Shown here piece by piece: positions 42,764 to 49,507 of a stretch of DNA of 49,507 nucleotides. The position numbers were made by a program, and so were the translations under genes. The DNA comes from Chitinophagaceae bacterium. Its GTDB lineage: Bacteria > Bacteroidota > Bacteroidia > Chitinophagales > Chitinophagaceae. The notes below the pieces were generated by a model. It saw only the letters and a list, made by a program, of their open reading frames with translations, ran no database searches and was not told the origin of the DNA. Location of the stretch: the NCBI GenBank assembly GCA_947456055.1, contig CANGSR010000002.1, positions 1-49,507 of the forward strand. The letters are read 5' to 3'. The first letter of the stretch is position 1, and the number at the start of each line of letters is the position of its first letter.

Positions 42764-43735
42764 ATGAATTTTGATTTAAGCCCTAAACTTTTTACTTTTA
42801 ATGATTCAATGAAGCTATCCCAATTCAATGCCCACCAATGGCCTCCCACCCGTTTCCTGTTCGCACAGGCTAAAAAACTGGTGATTCCCGGTCTCAATGG
42901 GGCTACATTATACGATTTGGGTAGTTTCTTTTACCATGAATTCTATAACCTCAATCTTTTTGAGAGAGCGGCTGTTGCTACCTACAATTTCCTGATGGCT
43001 ATACCCTCCATTTTTCTGTTTATTTTCTCACTCTTTCCCTACCTACCATTTAAGCATATTGACAAGACCATTTACAACGTTATCCAACTAATCACACCAA
43101 ATCGCAGTATTTACCTCAATGTAAGGAATGTAATTGCCGATTTTTTAGCCAAACAACACCATAGCTCCTTATCATTTAGTATTCTATTGGTTATCTACTT
43201 CTCATCAAGCGGGGTTGCAGGGTTCATGGCTTGTTTCGATAAAAGCCAAACATTGTATAAGAAACGTGATTGGTTCCAGCGCAGGTGGTCGGCAATAAAA
43301 CTCACGTTAATGCTATTGGTGCTCAATACAGCAATTATTACCTTATTAATCCTGCAAAACATACATCTTAACCCAATTATTAAGTCTGCTTTTCATAGTG
43401 TTTTCCTAATAAAGACGATCAGTTTCGTATTGCTTATTTTATTGATTTTCATGGCTATATCGCTCATCTATACCTATGGGCCATCACTCACTCACCGATT
43501 TCCTTTCATCAGTAAAGGATCGTTTTGTGCTACCCTCGCATCTGTTACTGCAACCCTCATTTTCTTTTATCTGGTCAATAATTTCCTTAACTATAATCAA
43601 GTATATGGCTCGTTAGGCACACTAATTGCCTTTATGGTTTGGGTTTGGATTAATACTGTTATAATTTTGCTGGGCTTTGAGCTCAATGTAAGTTTACATT
43701 CGGGAAAACTGTCAGGGAAAAGGATGAATAAATGA
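42764..43735 (+). CDS. YihY/BrkB-family membrane protein
   Basis: The 323-residue inner-membrane protein has six hydrophobic helices. Family marks are YDLGSFFYHEFYNLNLFERA, AVATYNFLMAIPSIFLFIFS, YFSSSGVAGFMACFDKSQTLYKKR and the ending LGTLIAFMVWVWINTVIILLG. The family was once labelled ribonuclease BN in error; its function is not established, with envelope or lipid transport suggested. The stop overlaps the start of the next gene (ATGA), so the two are translationally coupled. Confidence 0.88.
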   Translation: MNFDLSPKLFTFNDSMKLSQFNAHQWPPTRFLFAQAKKLVIPGLNGATLYDLGSFFYHEFYNLNLFERAAVATYNFLMAIPSIFLFIFSLFPYLPFKHIDKTIYNVIQLITPNRSIYLNVRNVIADFLAKQHHSSLSFSILLVIYFSSSGVAGFMACFDKSQTLYKKRDWFQRRWSAIKLTLMLLVLNTAIITLLILQNIHLNPIIKSAFHSVFLIKTISFVLLILLIFMAISLIYTYGPSLTHRFPFISKGSFCATLASVTATLIFFYLVNNFLNYNQVYGSLGTLIAFMVWVWINTVIILLGFELNVSLHSGKLSGKRMNK

Positions 43736-45162
43736 GGAATTTAATAAGTAATGTGAACTATTTGAAGGCAATATCCAATCGCCCTACACAATTCTTGCGT
43801 CAAATCTTCATCCTCCTACTCATCACATCATTCTTTACAGCCTGCGACCAAAGTGAAAAAGTACCCGAGAATGTAACCTTTACCCAACATGTAGCCCCCA
43901 TACTCTATAAAAACTGTACCATCTGCCACCGCCCGGGAGGCAATGCCCATTTTTCGTTGGTGACCTATGAGGATGCCCGCAAAAACGCCGGCTCAAATGC
44001 CTTTGTGACCAAAGAAAAAATGATGCCCCCATGGCCAGCCGACCCTCACTATACCGAGTTTATAGGCCAGCGTATGCTAACCGACAGGGAGATTAAAATA
44101 TTGGGTAAATGGGCCAGCGAAGGTGCACCAATGGGCCCTGCCGATGCCCTGCCCAAACTACCCCAATACCCTATTGGTTCCACCATTGGCACACCCGACC
44201 TAAGAATACCGGTAATACCCACTCACCTACCTGCAAATAGTTTGGATAAATTCCTGCTGGTAAAAGTACCCTATGAACTCCCAAACGACACTTTTGCTGC
44301 CCTTATAGAATTTATGCCCGGCACCCATAATGTGGTGCACCATGTAAATGGCGACTTTGTAAAATATAAAGGCGAAGAAAAGACCAATGTCTTCGAAGGG
44401 CAAAAGGTATTTGATATGGTATTTGATACCACTTCTCTGGTGGGTGCTTTTAAGCAAATGGGCTTACCCAATGATAATGGCACATTCCCCCATATGCAAA
44501 AGTCGGTGGTAAACTACCTCCCTGGGGCGGCAGGACAATTATACCCTACCGATATAGGTGGTTATTACCTGCCCCGCAAAGGTGTATTCCTGCTCAATGA
44601 TATCCACTATGGTTTTACCCGAAAGGAAGACATCATTGATAGTTCCTACATCAATATCTTCTTTGCCAAACTCCCACCTAAACGCCCGGTACAGGAGTTT
44701 CAACTAGGCACGCTTAGCTCATTTGGCAATGCACCGGTAGAGCCCGATATGAATATTGAACCGAACACCGTAAAAAATGTGTGGAGTAAATTCAAGGTAC
44801 CCGAAGATATATCTATATTAACTATCAATCCCCATATGCACCTGTTGGGAAAAAGCTTTAAGGCATATGCACTGAAAACCAATGGCGACACCATCAGGCT
44901 TATATCCATCCCCCGCTGGGATTTCAGTTGGCAATATTTTTACACCTTCAAAAAGATGGTAAAAATTCCTGCCGGCAGCACCATAGTAGCCGAGGGCGTA
45001 TACGACAATACCCGCCAAAACCTCAATAATCCCTTTAGCCCACCCCAGCTCATCACCGACCAGTCGGGCAGTATGAAAGCCACCGACGAAATGTTCCAGT
45101 TTATCGTTACCTATCTACCCTACCAGAGTGGGGATGAGAATGTAAGTTTGGAGAGGAAGTGA
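43732..45162 (+). CDS. Heme c plus copper type II monooxygenase-like lipoprotein
   Basis: The 476-residue protein has a lipobox-like leader (FFTAC, Cys38). A single-heme cytochrome c module follows, with CTICH at 62-66 and a candidate axial Met in KMMPPWP (97-98). The larger part (about 150-476) carries what look like all copper ligands of the PHM/DBM family: HH at 203-204 (HNVVHHVNG), H292 (NDIHYGF), HMH at 368-370 (NPHMHLLGKSF) and M454 (ATDEMFQF). PHM-type enzymes hydroxylate C-H bonds using two copper sites and an electron donor; the fused heme could supply electrons. Substrate unknown. Its start overlaps the YihY stop by four bases. Confidence 0.78.
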   Translation: MRNLISNVNYLKAISNRPTQFLRQIFILLLITSFFTACDQSEKVPENVTFTQHVAPILYKNCTICHRPGGNAHFSLVTYEDARKNAGSNAFVTKEKMMPPWPADPHYTEFIGQRMLTDREIKILGKWASEGAPMGPADALPKLPQYPIGSTIGTPDLRIPVIPTHLPANSLDKFLLVKVPYELPNDTFAALIEFMPGTHNVVHHVNGDFVKYKGEEKTNVFEGQKVFDMVFDTTSLVGAFKQMGLPNDNGTFPHMQKSVVNYLPGAAGQLYPTDIGGYYLPRKGVFLLNDIHYGFTRKEDIIDSSYINIFFAKLPPKRPVQEFQLGTLSSFGNAPVEPDMNIEPNTVKNVWSKFKVPEDISILTINPHMHLLGKSFKAYALKTNGDTIRLISIPRWDFSWQYFYTFKKMVKIPAGSTIVAEGVYDNTRQNLNNPFSPPQLITDQSGSMKATDEMFQFIVTYLPYQSGDENVSLERK

Positions 45163-45184
45163 TGAGGGGTATTACCTACATAAA

Positions 45185-45706
45185 TTAAATATTTAGCCTC
45201 CCATATATCCACTCCAGCATTTCAGGATTTTGCTCATAATAATCCCTCACAAACCACCTTACATGTTCATCATCTGTATTGGCAATGAGCTTTATTTTCG
45301 CCTTAGCCTCAGGTGTGCCAATATCATGTAATGCCCTTATACATTTGCGCTGTAAAGCACGAACTTCGTCCCAATCATAAATTATTAGGGAAGCTTTGTA
45401 TAGGCTGTCCACTATTTCAGGGCCACCAATATCAAACCAAAGTATCGTAACTATATCCTCCTCTTTTTCATGCCACCTAAAAGATAGGAGGTGGTCTAGG
45501 ACTTTCAGGTAGGATTTATCTACCCCGTCACTATCTGCGGCTATAAGCAAATACTCAACTATGTCCCTATCTTTCAGTTTGCAGGCTCCATAAAAGCAAT
45601 CAATTATCTCCTGGGTATATTCAAATTTCCCAGAAAAGAAACCAGAAAATTCTTCAATGGTTATTTCATCATTTACTGCTTTGGTAAGGTTTTGTTGGAA
45701 AGTCAT
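45185..45706 (-). CDS. Helical (HEAT-like) hypothetical protein
   Basis: The 173-residue soluble protein without a signal peptide is built of short helices. The C-terminal part (ALHDIGTPEAKAKIKLIANT then DDEHVRWFVRDYYEQNPEML) looks like HEAT-type repeats, in which a paired-helix unit follows the number of sequence changes per site. Acidic overall. The function is unknown; similar proteins serve as immunity or scaffold proteins, but nothing here supports either. It lies 36 bases after the stop of mutS2 and reads in the same direction, so co-transcription is likely. Confidence 0.62.
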   Translation of the reverse strand: MTFQQNLTKAVNDEITIEEFSGFFSGKFEYTQEIIDCFYGACKLKDRDIVEYLLIAADSDGVDKSYLKVLDHLLSFRWHEKEEDIVTILWFDIGGPEIVDSLYKASLIIYDWDEVRALQRKCIRALHDIGTPEAKAKIKLIANTDDEHVRWFVRDYYEQNPEMLEWIYGRLNI

Positions 45707-45742
45707 AGGGTATTTTGAGGTATCTAATTATGTGATTGAATC

Positions 45743-47863
45743 CTACCCTTTCTTCCCCTTAGTCTCCAAAGCTTTTTGCCTCACCACAACCCATTCATCA
45801 ATATTCACTGTAAAAGGCATATTTCCTATTTTCAGAATTGCTTTTTTATCCCGGAACTCTGTTACTGTACCTACCTGGTGGTTTACCTTATTGCGCACCA
45901 GATCACCAATTTTGGCAGTGCCGCCAAGGGTTTCATACGCCTTATCGGCCTTGCGGGCAGCAGCTGCATTAGTGTCCACCAGTTTTTTCCTGAAGAGAAC
46001 ACTTTCGGCGGCTTTTATTACGTCCTGCTTGTTTTCGGCACGTTTCCAGTCCTGTATTATCTGTTTGAATTTACGTTCAGTATCACGCAGGTAGTCCAGT
46101 TCCTCTTTCTTTATCTGGTTTTGTAGCCTTATCGTTTCCTGCTGTTGCCTTAGTTTTTCTCGGTCAGTAAGCTCGTCATACTTGGTTTTCAGCTTTTCAT
46201 TTTCTTTGATTAGCCTGGTCAGTTCCTTTTCCTTGTCGGTCAGCCTTACCGATTGTTGCTCGGTTTGGTGCAGCATCTTATCCAGCTTAAAGTGTTCCCG
46301 CTGAGTGAGCTGTTTGGCACGTTCTATTACAGCAGGTGGCAGGCCGCTGCGCTGGGCTATAGCAAAAGTGTAAGAACTACCCGGCTTGCCTATAGCCAAC
46401 TGGTATAATGGCTCCAGCTTTTCCTCATCAAATGCCATTGCACCATTAAAGATACCCCTCACTTTCCCGGCCATCACCTTTAGGTTAAGGTAGTGGGTAG
46501 TAATGATACCTATGGCATGTTTGGCCGCCAGGTCTTCCACAATAGCCTCGGCAAACGCCCCTCCCAGATTTGGGTCTGAACCACTGCCTAGCTCGTCAAT
46601 AAAAAACAAGGTCTTGCCATTGGCAAAGTCCATATAATATTTCATGGCCTGCAAGTGGGCACTATAGGTACTTAGTTCATGCTCTATTGATTGTGTATCC
46701 CCAATCTGCACCATTATTTGCCTGAAAATCCCCACCTCCGAACTCTCATCTGCTGTTATCAGCAATCCGGCTTGTGCCATTAATTGCAGCAGGCCTACAG
46801 TCTTCATGGAGACTGTTTTACCCCCTGCATTGGGTCCGCTTATGATGAGTATGCGGTTCTGCCTATCGAGGGTAAGATTGAGGGGTATGGTAGGCCTGTT
46901 ATTCTGTTTGTGTATCAGGAACAATAATGGGTGATATGCTTTTACCAGGCTCAAAGCCGGGTGTGGGCTCACACGGGGCATATTGGCATTCATATCCAGT
47001 GCCAGTAAAGCCTTAGCCCTTATATAATCGTAAATGCCACAAATATGAAAATACCCCTCCAGCAATAGCGAATGTTGCGATAAGTCTTTGGTAGCCTGCA
47101 CCAGTATGCGGTGTATTTCCCTCGACTCTGCCCGCTCCAGCGAAAATATCTCATTATTGAGCTCAATAGTTTCTTCGGGCTCTATAAATACCGTCTTTTG
47201 GGAGTCACTCTCGCCGTGTAGAATCCCTTTTACTATTCTCTTATACTCAGCAAGCACTGCAGCTGTGCGGCGGCCATTCAGAAAGCTCTCAGAAATATCG
47301 GCCAGGTAACCAGCCTTATTTAGTTTACGGATTACCCCATCAAATGTACGCCTGGCCTCATGCCTTGTCTTACCCAGTTCCGACCGTATGGACATCAATT
47401 CCTTAGAGGCATTATCCCTCACAATACCACTTTCATCAATCACGGCATTTATCTGCTCATTGATTTTCTTTTCGTAAGTAATACCCTTGCATATTGATTC
47501 AAGCAATGGGAAAAGCTCGTTGTGTTTTTTAAACCATTGCAGGATATCACGGGTATTAAAAGCCAGATTGGCAAATGACAACAATTGTTCACCCAACAAT
47601 ACCCCACCATGAACCGACAGCAGTTTCATTTCTTTCTCCAGGCTACGGGTAAAATCATTCGGAAAATGTTCGCCTCCTTGTAATATGAATTTGTATTCAT
47701 TTGTCTGCCCCATCTCCCTTTCCATATGGTCCAGACGGGTATGGAAACGTATATTCACCACACGTTCACGGGCTGCATCGGTACGGCACTTGTGCAGCAG
47801 CAGATCGCAAACTTTATGAAATTCAAGAGATTCAGCGGCATGGGCCGGGTATAATAGCATCAT
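45743..47863 (-). CDS. MutS2-family ATPase without an Smr domain
   Basis: The 706-residue protein has the MutS2 order: N-terminal helical core (1-320), ABC-type ATPase with P-loop GPNAGGKT (343-350), LSTYSAHLQAMKYYM and Walker B TLFFIDELGSGSDP, then a long coiled coil (about 510-620, LTDKEKELTRLIKENEKLKT) and a KOW-like barrel (KIGDLVRNKVNHQVGTVTEF). MutS2 acts on recombination intermediates or on collided ribosomes. Typical members are near 780-800 residues and end in a nuclease Smr domain; this one stops straight after the KOW-like part, with only 36 bases before the next gene, so Smr is truly absent from this locus. Confidence 0.88.
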   Translation of the reverse strand: MMLLYPAHAAESLEFHKVCDLLLHKCRTDAARERVVNIRFHTRLDHMEREMGQTNEYKFILQGGEHFPNDFTRSLEKEMKLLSVHGGVLLGEQLLSFANLAFNTRDILQWFKKHNELFPLLESICKGITYEKKINEQINAVIDESGIVRDNASKELMSIRSELGKTRHEARRTFDGVIRKLNKAGYLADISESFLNGRRTAAVLAEYKRIVKGILHGESDSQKTVFIEPEETIELNNEIFSLERAESREIHRILVQATKDLSQHSLLLEGYFHICGIYDYIRAKALLALDMNANMPRVSPHPALSLVKAYHPLLFLIHKQNNRPTIPLNLTLDRQNRILIISGPNAGGKTVSMKTVGLLQLMAQAGLLITADESSEVGIFRQIMVQIGDTQSIEHELSTYSAHLQAMKYYMDFANGKTLFFIDELGSGSDPNLGGAFAEAIVEDLAAKHAIGIITTHYLNLKVMAGKVRGIFNGAMAFDEEKLEPLYQLAIGKPGSSYTFAIAQRSGLPPAVIERAKQLTQREHFKLDKMLHQTEQQSVRLTDKEKELTRLIKENEKLKTKYDELTDREKLRQQQETIRLQNQIKKEELDYLRDTERKFKQIIQDWKRAENKQDVIKAAESVLFRKKLVDTNAAAARKADKAYETLGGTAKIGDLVRNKVNHQVGTVTEFRDKKAILKIGNMPFTVNIDEWVVVRQKALETKGKKG

Positions 47864-48100
47864 TGTGTTCTGTCAGAATTCAAATACCTACAAAGTCTCA
47901 ATAACAATCAGAAATTGCGAAAAGAGCCAATGGCATTTGGTCTGCAAAATTATAAATAGCAAAGGAGAATGATGAAAATGATTTTGCAGGTTGGGGAATT
48001 AAATTATAACTGCCAACAAGCCAGAAAAATATTTTTCACTGAGCTGGATCTTACCTATAAAGAAACTCAAAAACACCTAAATTAGTTCAAAATTCAAAAG

Positions 48101-48319
48101 ATGTCTGAAACATACCAGGTAAGAGTAAAGAAGTATTACGCATCAGATGTTATTAATGATTTGGTAAAAATGGATGCTCTGGAAATAGTTTCAGAGGATG
48201 GAGTACCAAATTGGCATATGCATGTAGTTAGTGAGCGTATTGAGGCATATAAGAATACCCCTGGGGCAATTTACGATTTTGAGGAAGTATTGGATGAAAT
48301 TGAAAAATCCTTAAAATAA
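48101..48319 (+). CDS. Putative type II antitoxin (addiction-module component family)
   Basis: The 72-residue acidic protein has an N-terminal hydrophilic segment and the C-terminal signature PNWHMHVVSERIEAYKNTPG followed by FEEVLDEIEKSL. This fits the short antitoxins of the Unstab_antitox type (W-H-x-x-V-x-x-E-R-x-x-x-Y then an E/D-rich helix) that pair with RelE/ParE toxins. The stop codon overlaps an ATG that begins a toxin-like frame cut off after 14 codons, so this appears to be an orphan antitoxin. It is divergent from mutS2. Confidence 0.62.
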   Translation: MSETYQVRVKKYYASDVINDLVKMDALEIVSEDGVPNWHMHVVSERIEAYKNTPGAIYDFEEVLDEIEKSLK

Positions 48320-48363
48320 TGAAAGCAGTTCTTCTTGATGGTGCTAAATGTGATATACAATAG
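48319..48363 (+). pseudogene. Truncated RelE/ParE-type toxin start
   Basis: The ATG overlaps the antitoxin stop (TAATG), the usual coupling in such operons, and encodes MKAVLLDGAKCDIQ before TAG. The opening M-K-x-V-x-L-D-x-A-x-x-D-I is like the first strand and helix of RelE/ParE toxins. After the TAG no toxin-like sequence continues in any frame I checked, so the gene has been truncated, not merely stopped. Confidence 0.45.
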
Positions 48364-48687
48364 GCTGCCATACCTATCGTGATAATATGTATTTACTATT
48401 CGTATTAATAATTATTATGCTTTTTAGCAATTTCACGGTTTGAGTTCATGGAATAACTAATGTATACATTACAGTAAATAAAGAGCCCTAATGCAACTAT
48501 TGGCACTAAATCATCTATTTTAATATTAGAAAATAGCATCTTTACTTTTTCAAAATAGGTTACCAAATCGATAGATTAGCTCAAAATTTCAATATTTAGT
48601 ACTATTGATAACAATGGGCCTCATAATTCTTAGAGGCCCATTGTTTCATGAAATCAAGCATGTTTATTAAACCGAAATCAACTAGGA
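48320..48687. other. Intergenic region after the antitoxin
   Basis: Holds the toxin remnant (48319-48363) and a strong hairpin (48610-48645). The bases between are AT-rich with no open frame. The loss of the rest of the toxin probably removed DNA here. Confidence 0.45.
48610..48645. terminator. Perfect 13-bp hairpin terminator
   Basis: AACAATGGGCCTC and its exact complement (48610-48622 and 48633-48645) enclose a 10-base loop. It lies 43 bases beyond the stop of the partial gene reading leftwards and also suits transcripts from the antitoxin side. Confidence 0.75.
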
Positions 48688-49507
48688 TTACCAAGTAAGT
48701 GGTAATTTCGACCTGCGCATAGTATTAATTGTAGTATGAGGCCATTTTACTTGTATTGGCTTACCATTAGCACCATGACCAGGGAACAACAAATAAATGA
48801 ATTGGCTGTATTGTAATTGCCATGTACCATCTGCCATTTCTTCAATCCAGAAAGATGCTGAAACCTGAGATGTAGTTACATTATTCTGAATAAATGGTAT
48901 ATTAAGTACGCCACCCGTAGCGTTTCCTGTATCCATTGTAATTTCCCATACGTTTTTGAATTTTTCACCATTAATTGTTGTACTCAGGAACTGGTTAGGA
49001 TTCATATCAGGAAACACAGGGAAAGGCCTTCCTGCTGGGTTCTCTATACCAGATGTGTACCCTAGTTGAAATGAATCGAAATCGCTAACTGGTTCTGGCA
49101 GACCACTAATATCCTTAATTGAGGCTGGGCCAAAATTTGGAACCAACCTTGTCTGTCCTATTGCTAGCACTGAATTTCCATGAGGGATAGTAGCTAGACG
49201 AGCAAAGTCTAATACAAGACCATTTGGATTTTCTAGACCAGCCTGGGTATTGAAATCTTTCACATTAAGGAACAGACCTGTTTCCATATGTATAACGTTT
49301 GGAGCTTTAAGATCCGGATCGTCACACTGTGTATTACACAGACTGTTAATCTTTTGGTTATACATAAGACCAACCAAATGTTGCACTTCTTCAGTATTGC
49401 CATCAAATGGCCCCTTGTTGGCGGCTGCAATCAATACTGGCTTAAACTCAAGAACTTCCGTGTAAGGGATTACTTCAAGTTTAAAACCATTGGCCTTAGA
49501 TGGAACC
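48688..49507 (-). CDS. Partial gene: possible nitrobindin/FABP-like beta-barrel protein
   Basis: The frame is open from the stop at 48688 to the right edge, at least 272 codons, with the N-terminus outside the window. In-frame sequence at the edge (VPSKANGFKLEVIPYTEVLE) shows that the apparent TTG start at 49434 is not the true one. Blocks VIHMETGLFLNVKD and FARLATIPHGNSVLAIG recall the H-x-E-x-G-x-(F/Y) strand and the A-x-x-P-H-G turn of heme-binding nitrobindin-like barrels. The match is limited, and the long insert plus WPHTTINTMRRSKLPLTW end do not fit a minimal nitrobindin. Function uncertain. Confidence 0.5.
   Translation of the reverse strand, partial: VPSKANGFKLEVIPYTEVLEFKPVLIAAANKGPFDGNTEEVQHLVGLMYNQKINSLCNTQCDDPDLKAPNVIHMETGLFLNVKDFNTQAGLENPNGLVLDFARLATIPHGNSVLAIGQTRLVPNFGPASIKDISGLPEPVSDFDSFQLGYTSGIENPAGRPFPVFPDMNPNQFLSTTINGEKFKNVWEITMDTGNATGGVLNIPFIQNNVTTSQVSASFWIEEMADGTWQLQYSQFIYLLFPGHGANGKPIQVKWPHTTINTMRRSKLPLTW

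Noticed and set aside
1-49507. tRNA, rRNA, insertion sequence or prophage
   Set aside because: No tRNA-like cloverleaf, rRNA segment, transposase or phage protein was recognised on either strand by reading; a covariance-model search would be needed to exclude small RNAs.

Overview
The window is about 49.5 kb of chromosomal DNA from a member of the Bacteroidota, most likely the Chitinophagales/Chitinophagaceae. The evidence is a type IX secretion C-terminal domain on a secreted BNR-repeat protein, a fused MurF-alanine racemase (a Bacteroidota hallmark), many Sec-signal or lipobox proteins ending their leader in AQ or C, DUF1573 proteins, near absence of Shine-Dalgarno sequences, and several matches to the phylum-specific promoter TTG-N(17-23)-TAnnTTTG. 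No rRNA, tRNA, transposase, phage gene or CRISPR array was found. The organism assignment is inference from gene content, not from a database search.

Layout. 1-5448: a gene remnant, two small YtxH membrane proteins, a secreted OB-like protein, three tandem DUF1573 secreted proteins, a GT9 glycosyltransferase, then a repeat-rich gap. 5449-14289: TsaC/Sua5-type enzyme, secreted M28 peptidase, a Tudor-like conserved protein, a giant BNR/T9SS protein, an L,D-transpeptidase-like protein and three secreted or hypothetical proteins. 14290-21242: an apparent operon reading leftwards, nrnA then four FKBP isomerase genes (seven FKBP-like domains) then an M1 peptidase, with ndk divergent on the other side. 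21243-26826: repeat-rich gaps, a SIMPL-domain protein, modABC molybdate import, an acetolactate-decarboxylase-like lipoprotein and a Rieske lipoprotein. 27033-39000: cold-shock-domain protein, serine beta-lactamase-like lipoprotein, MurF-Alr fusion, BadF-type sugar kinase, LTA4-hydrolase-like M1 peptidase, MFS exporter and a MacB/FtsX permease. 39180-49507: PyrR-like phosphoribosyltransferase, isoaspartyl peptidase, SppA, YihY, a heme plus copper-monooxygenase lipoprotein, a small helical protein, a MutS2 lacking Smr, an orphan antitoxin with a truncated toxin, and a partial gene at the right edge.

How the genes work together. Much of the window serves the cell envelope: wall precursor synthesis and editing (MurF-Alr, L,D-transpeptidase, amino-sugar kinase), periplasmic folding and proteolysis (FKBPs, two M1 peptidases, M28, SppA), and surface or secreted proteins of unknown role.

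Most unusual items. (1) The FKBP operon, whose last two genes carry the same inverted repeat inside their signal-peptide codons. (2) A lipoprotein that joins one CxxCH heme motif to a complete set of copper ligands resembling peptidylglycine/dopamine monooxygenases. (3) A lipoprotein with the exact His-x-His-(10)-His zinc spacing of acetolactate decarboxylase, next to a Rieske lipoprotein. (4) Several families of dispersed palindromic intergenic repeats, including about 51-bp hairpin units at three loci. (5) An antitoxin gene whose overlapping toxin gene stops after 14 codons.
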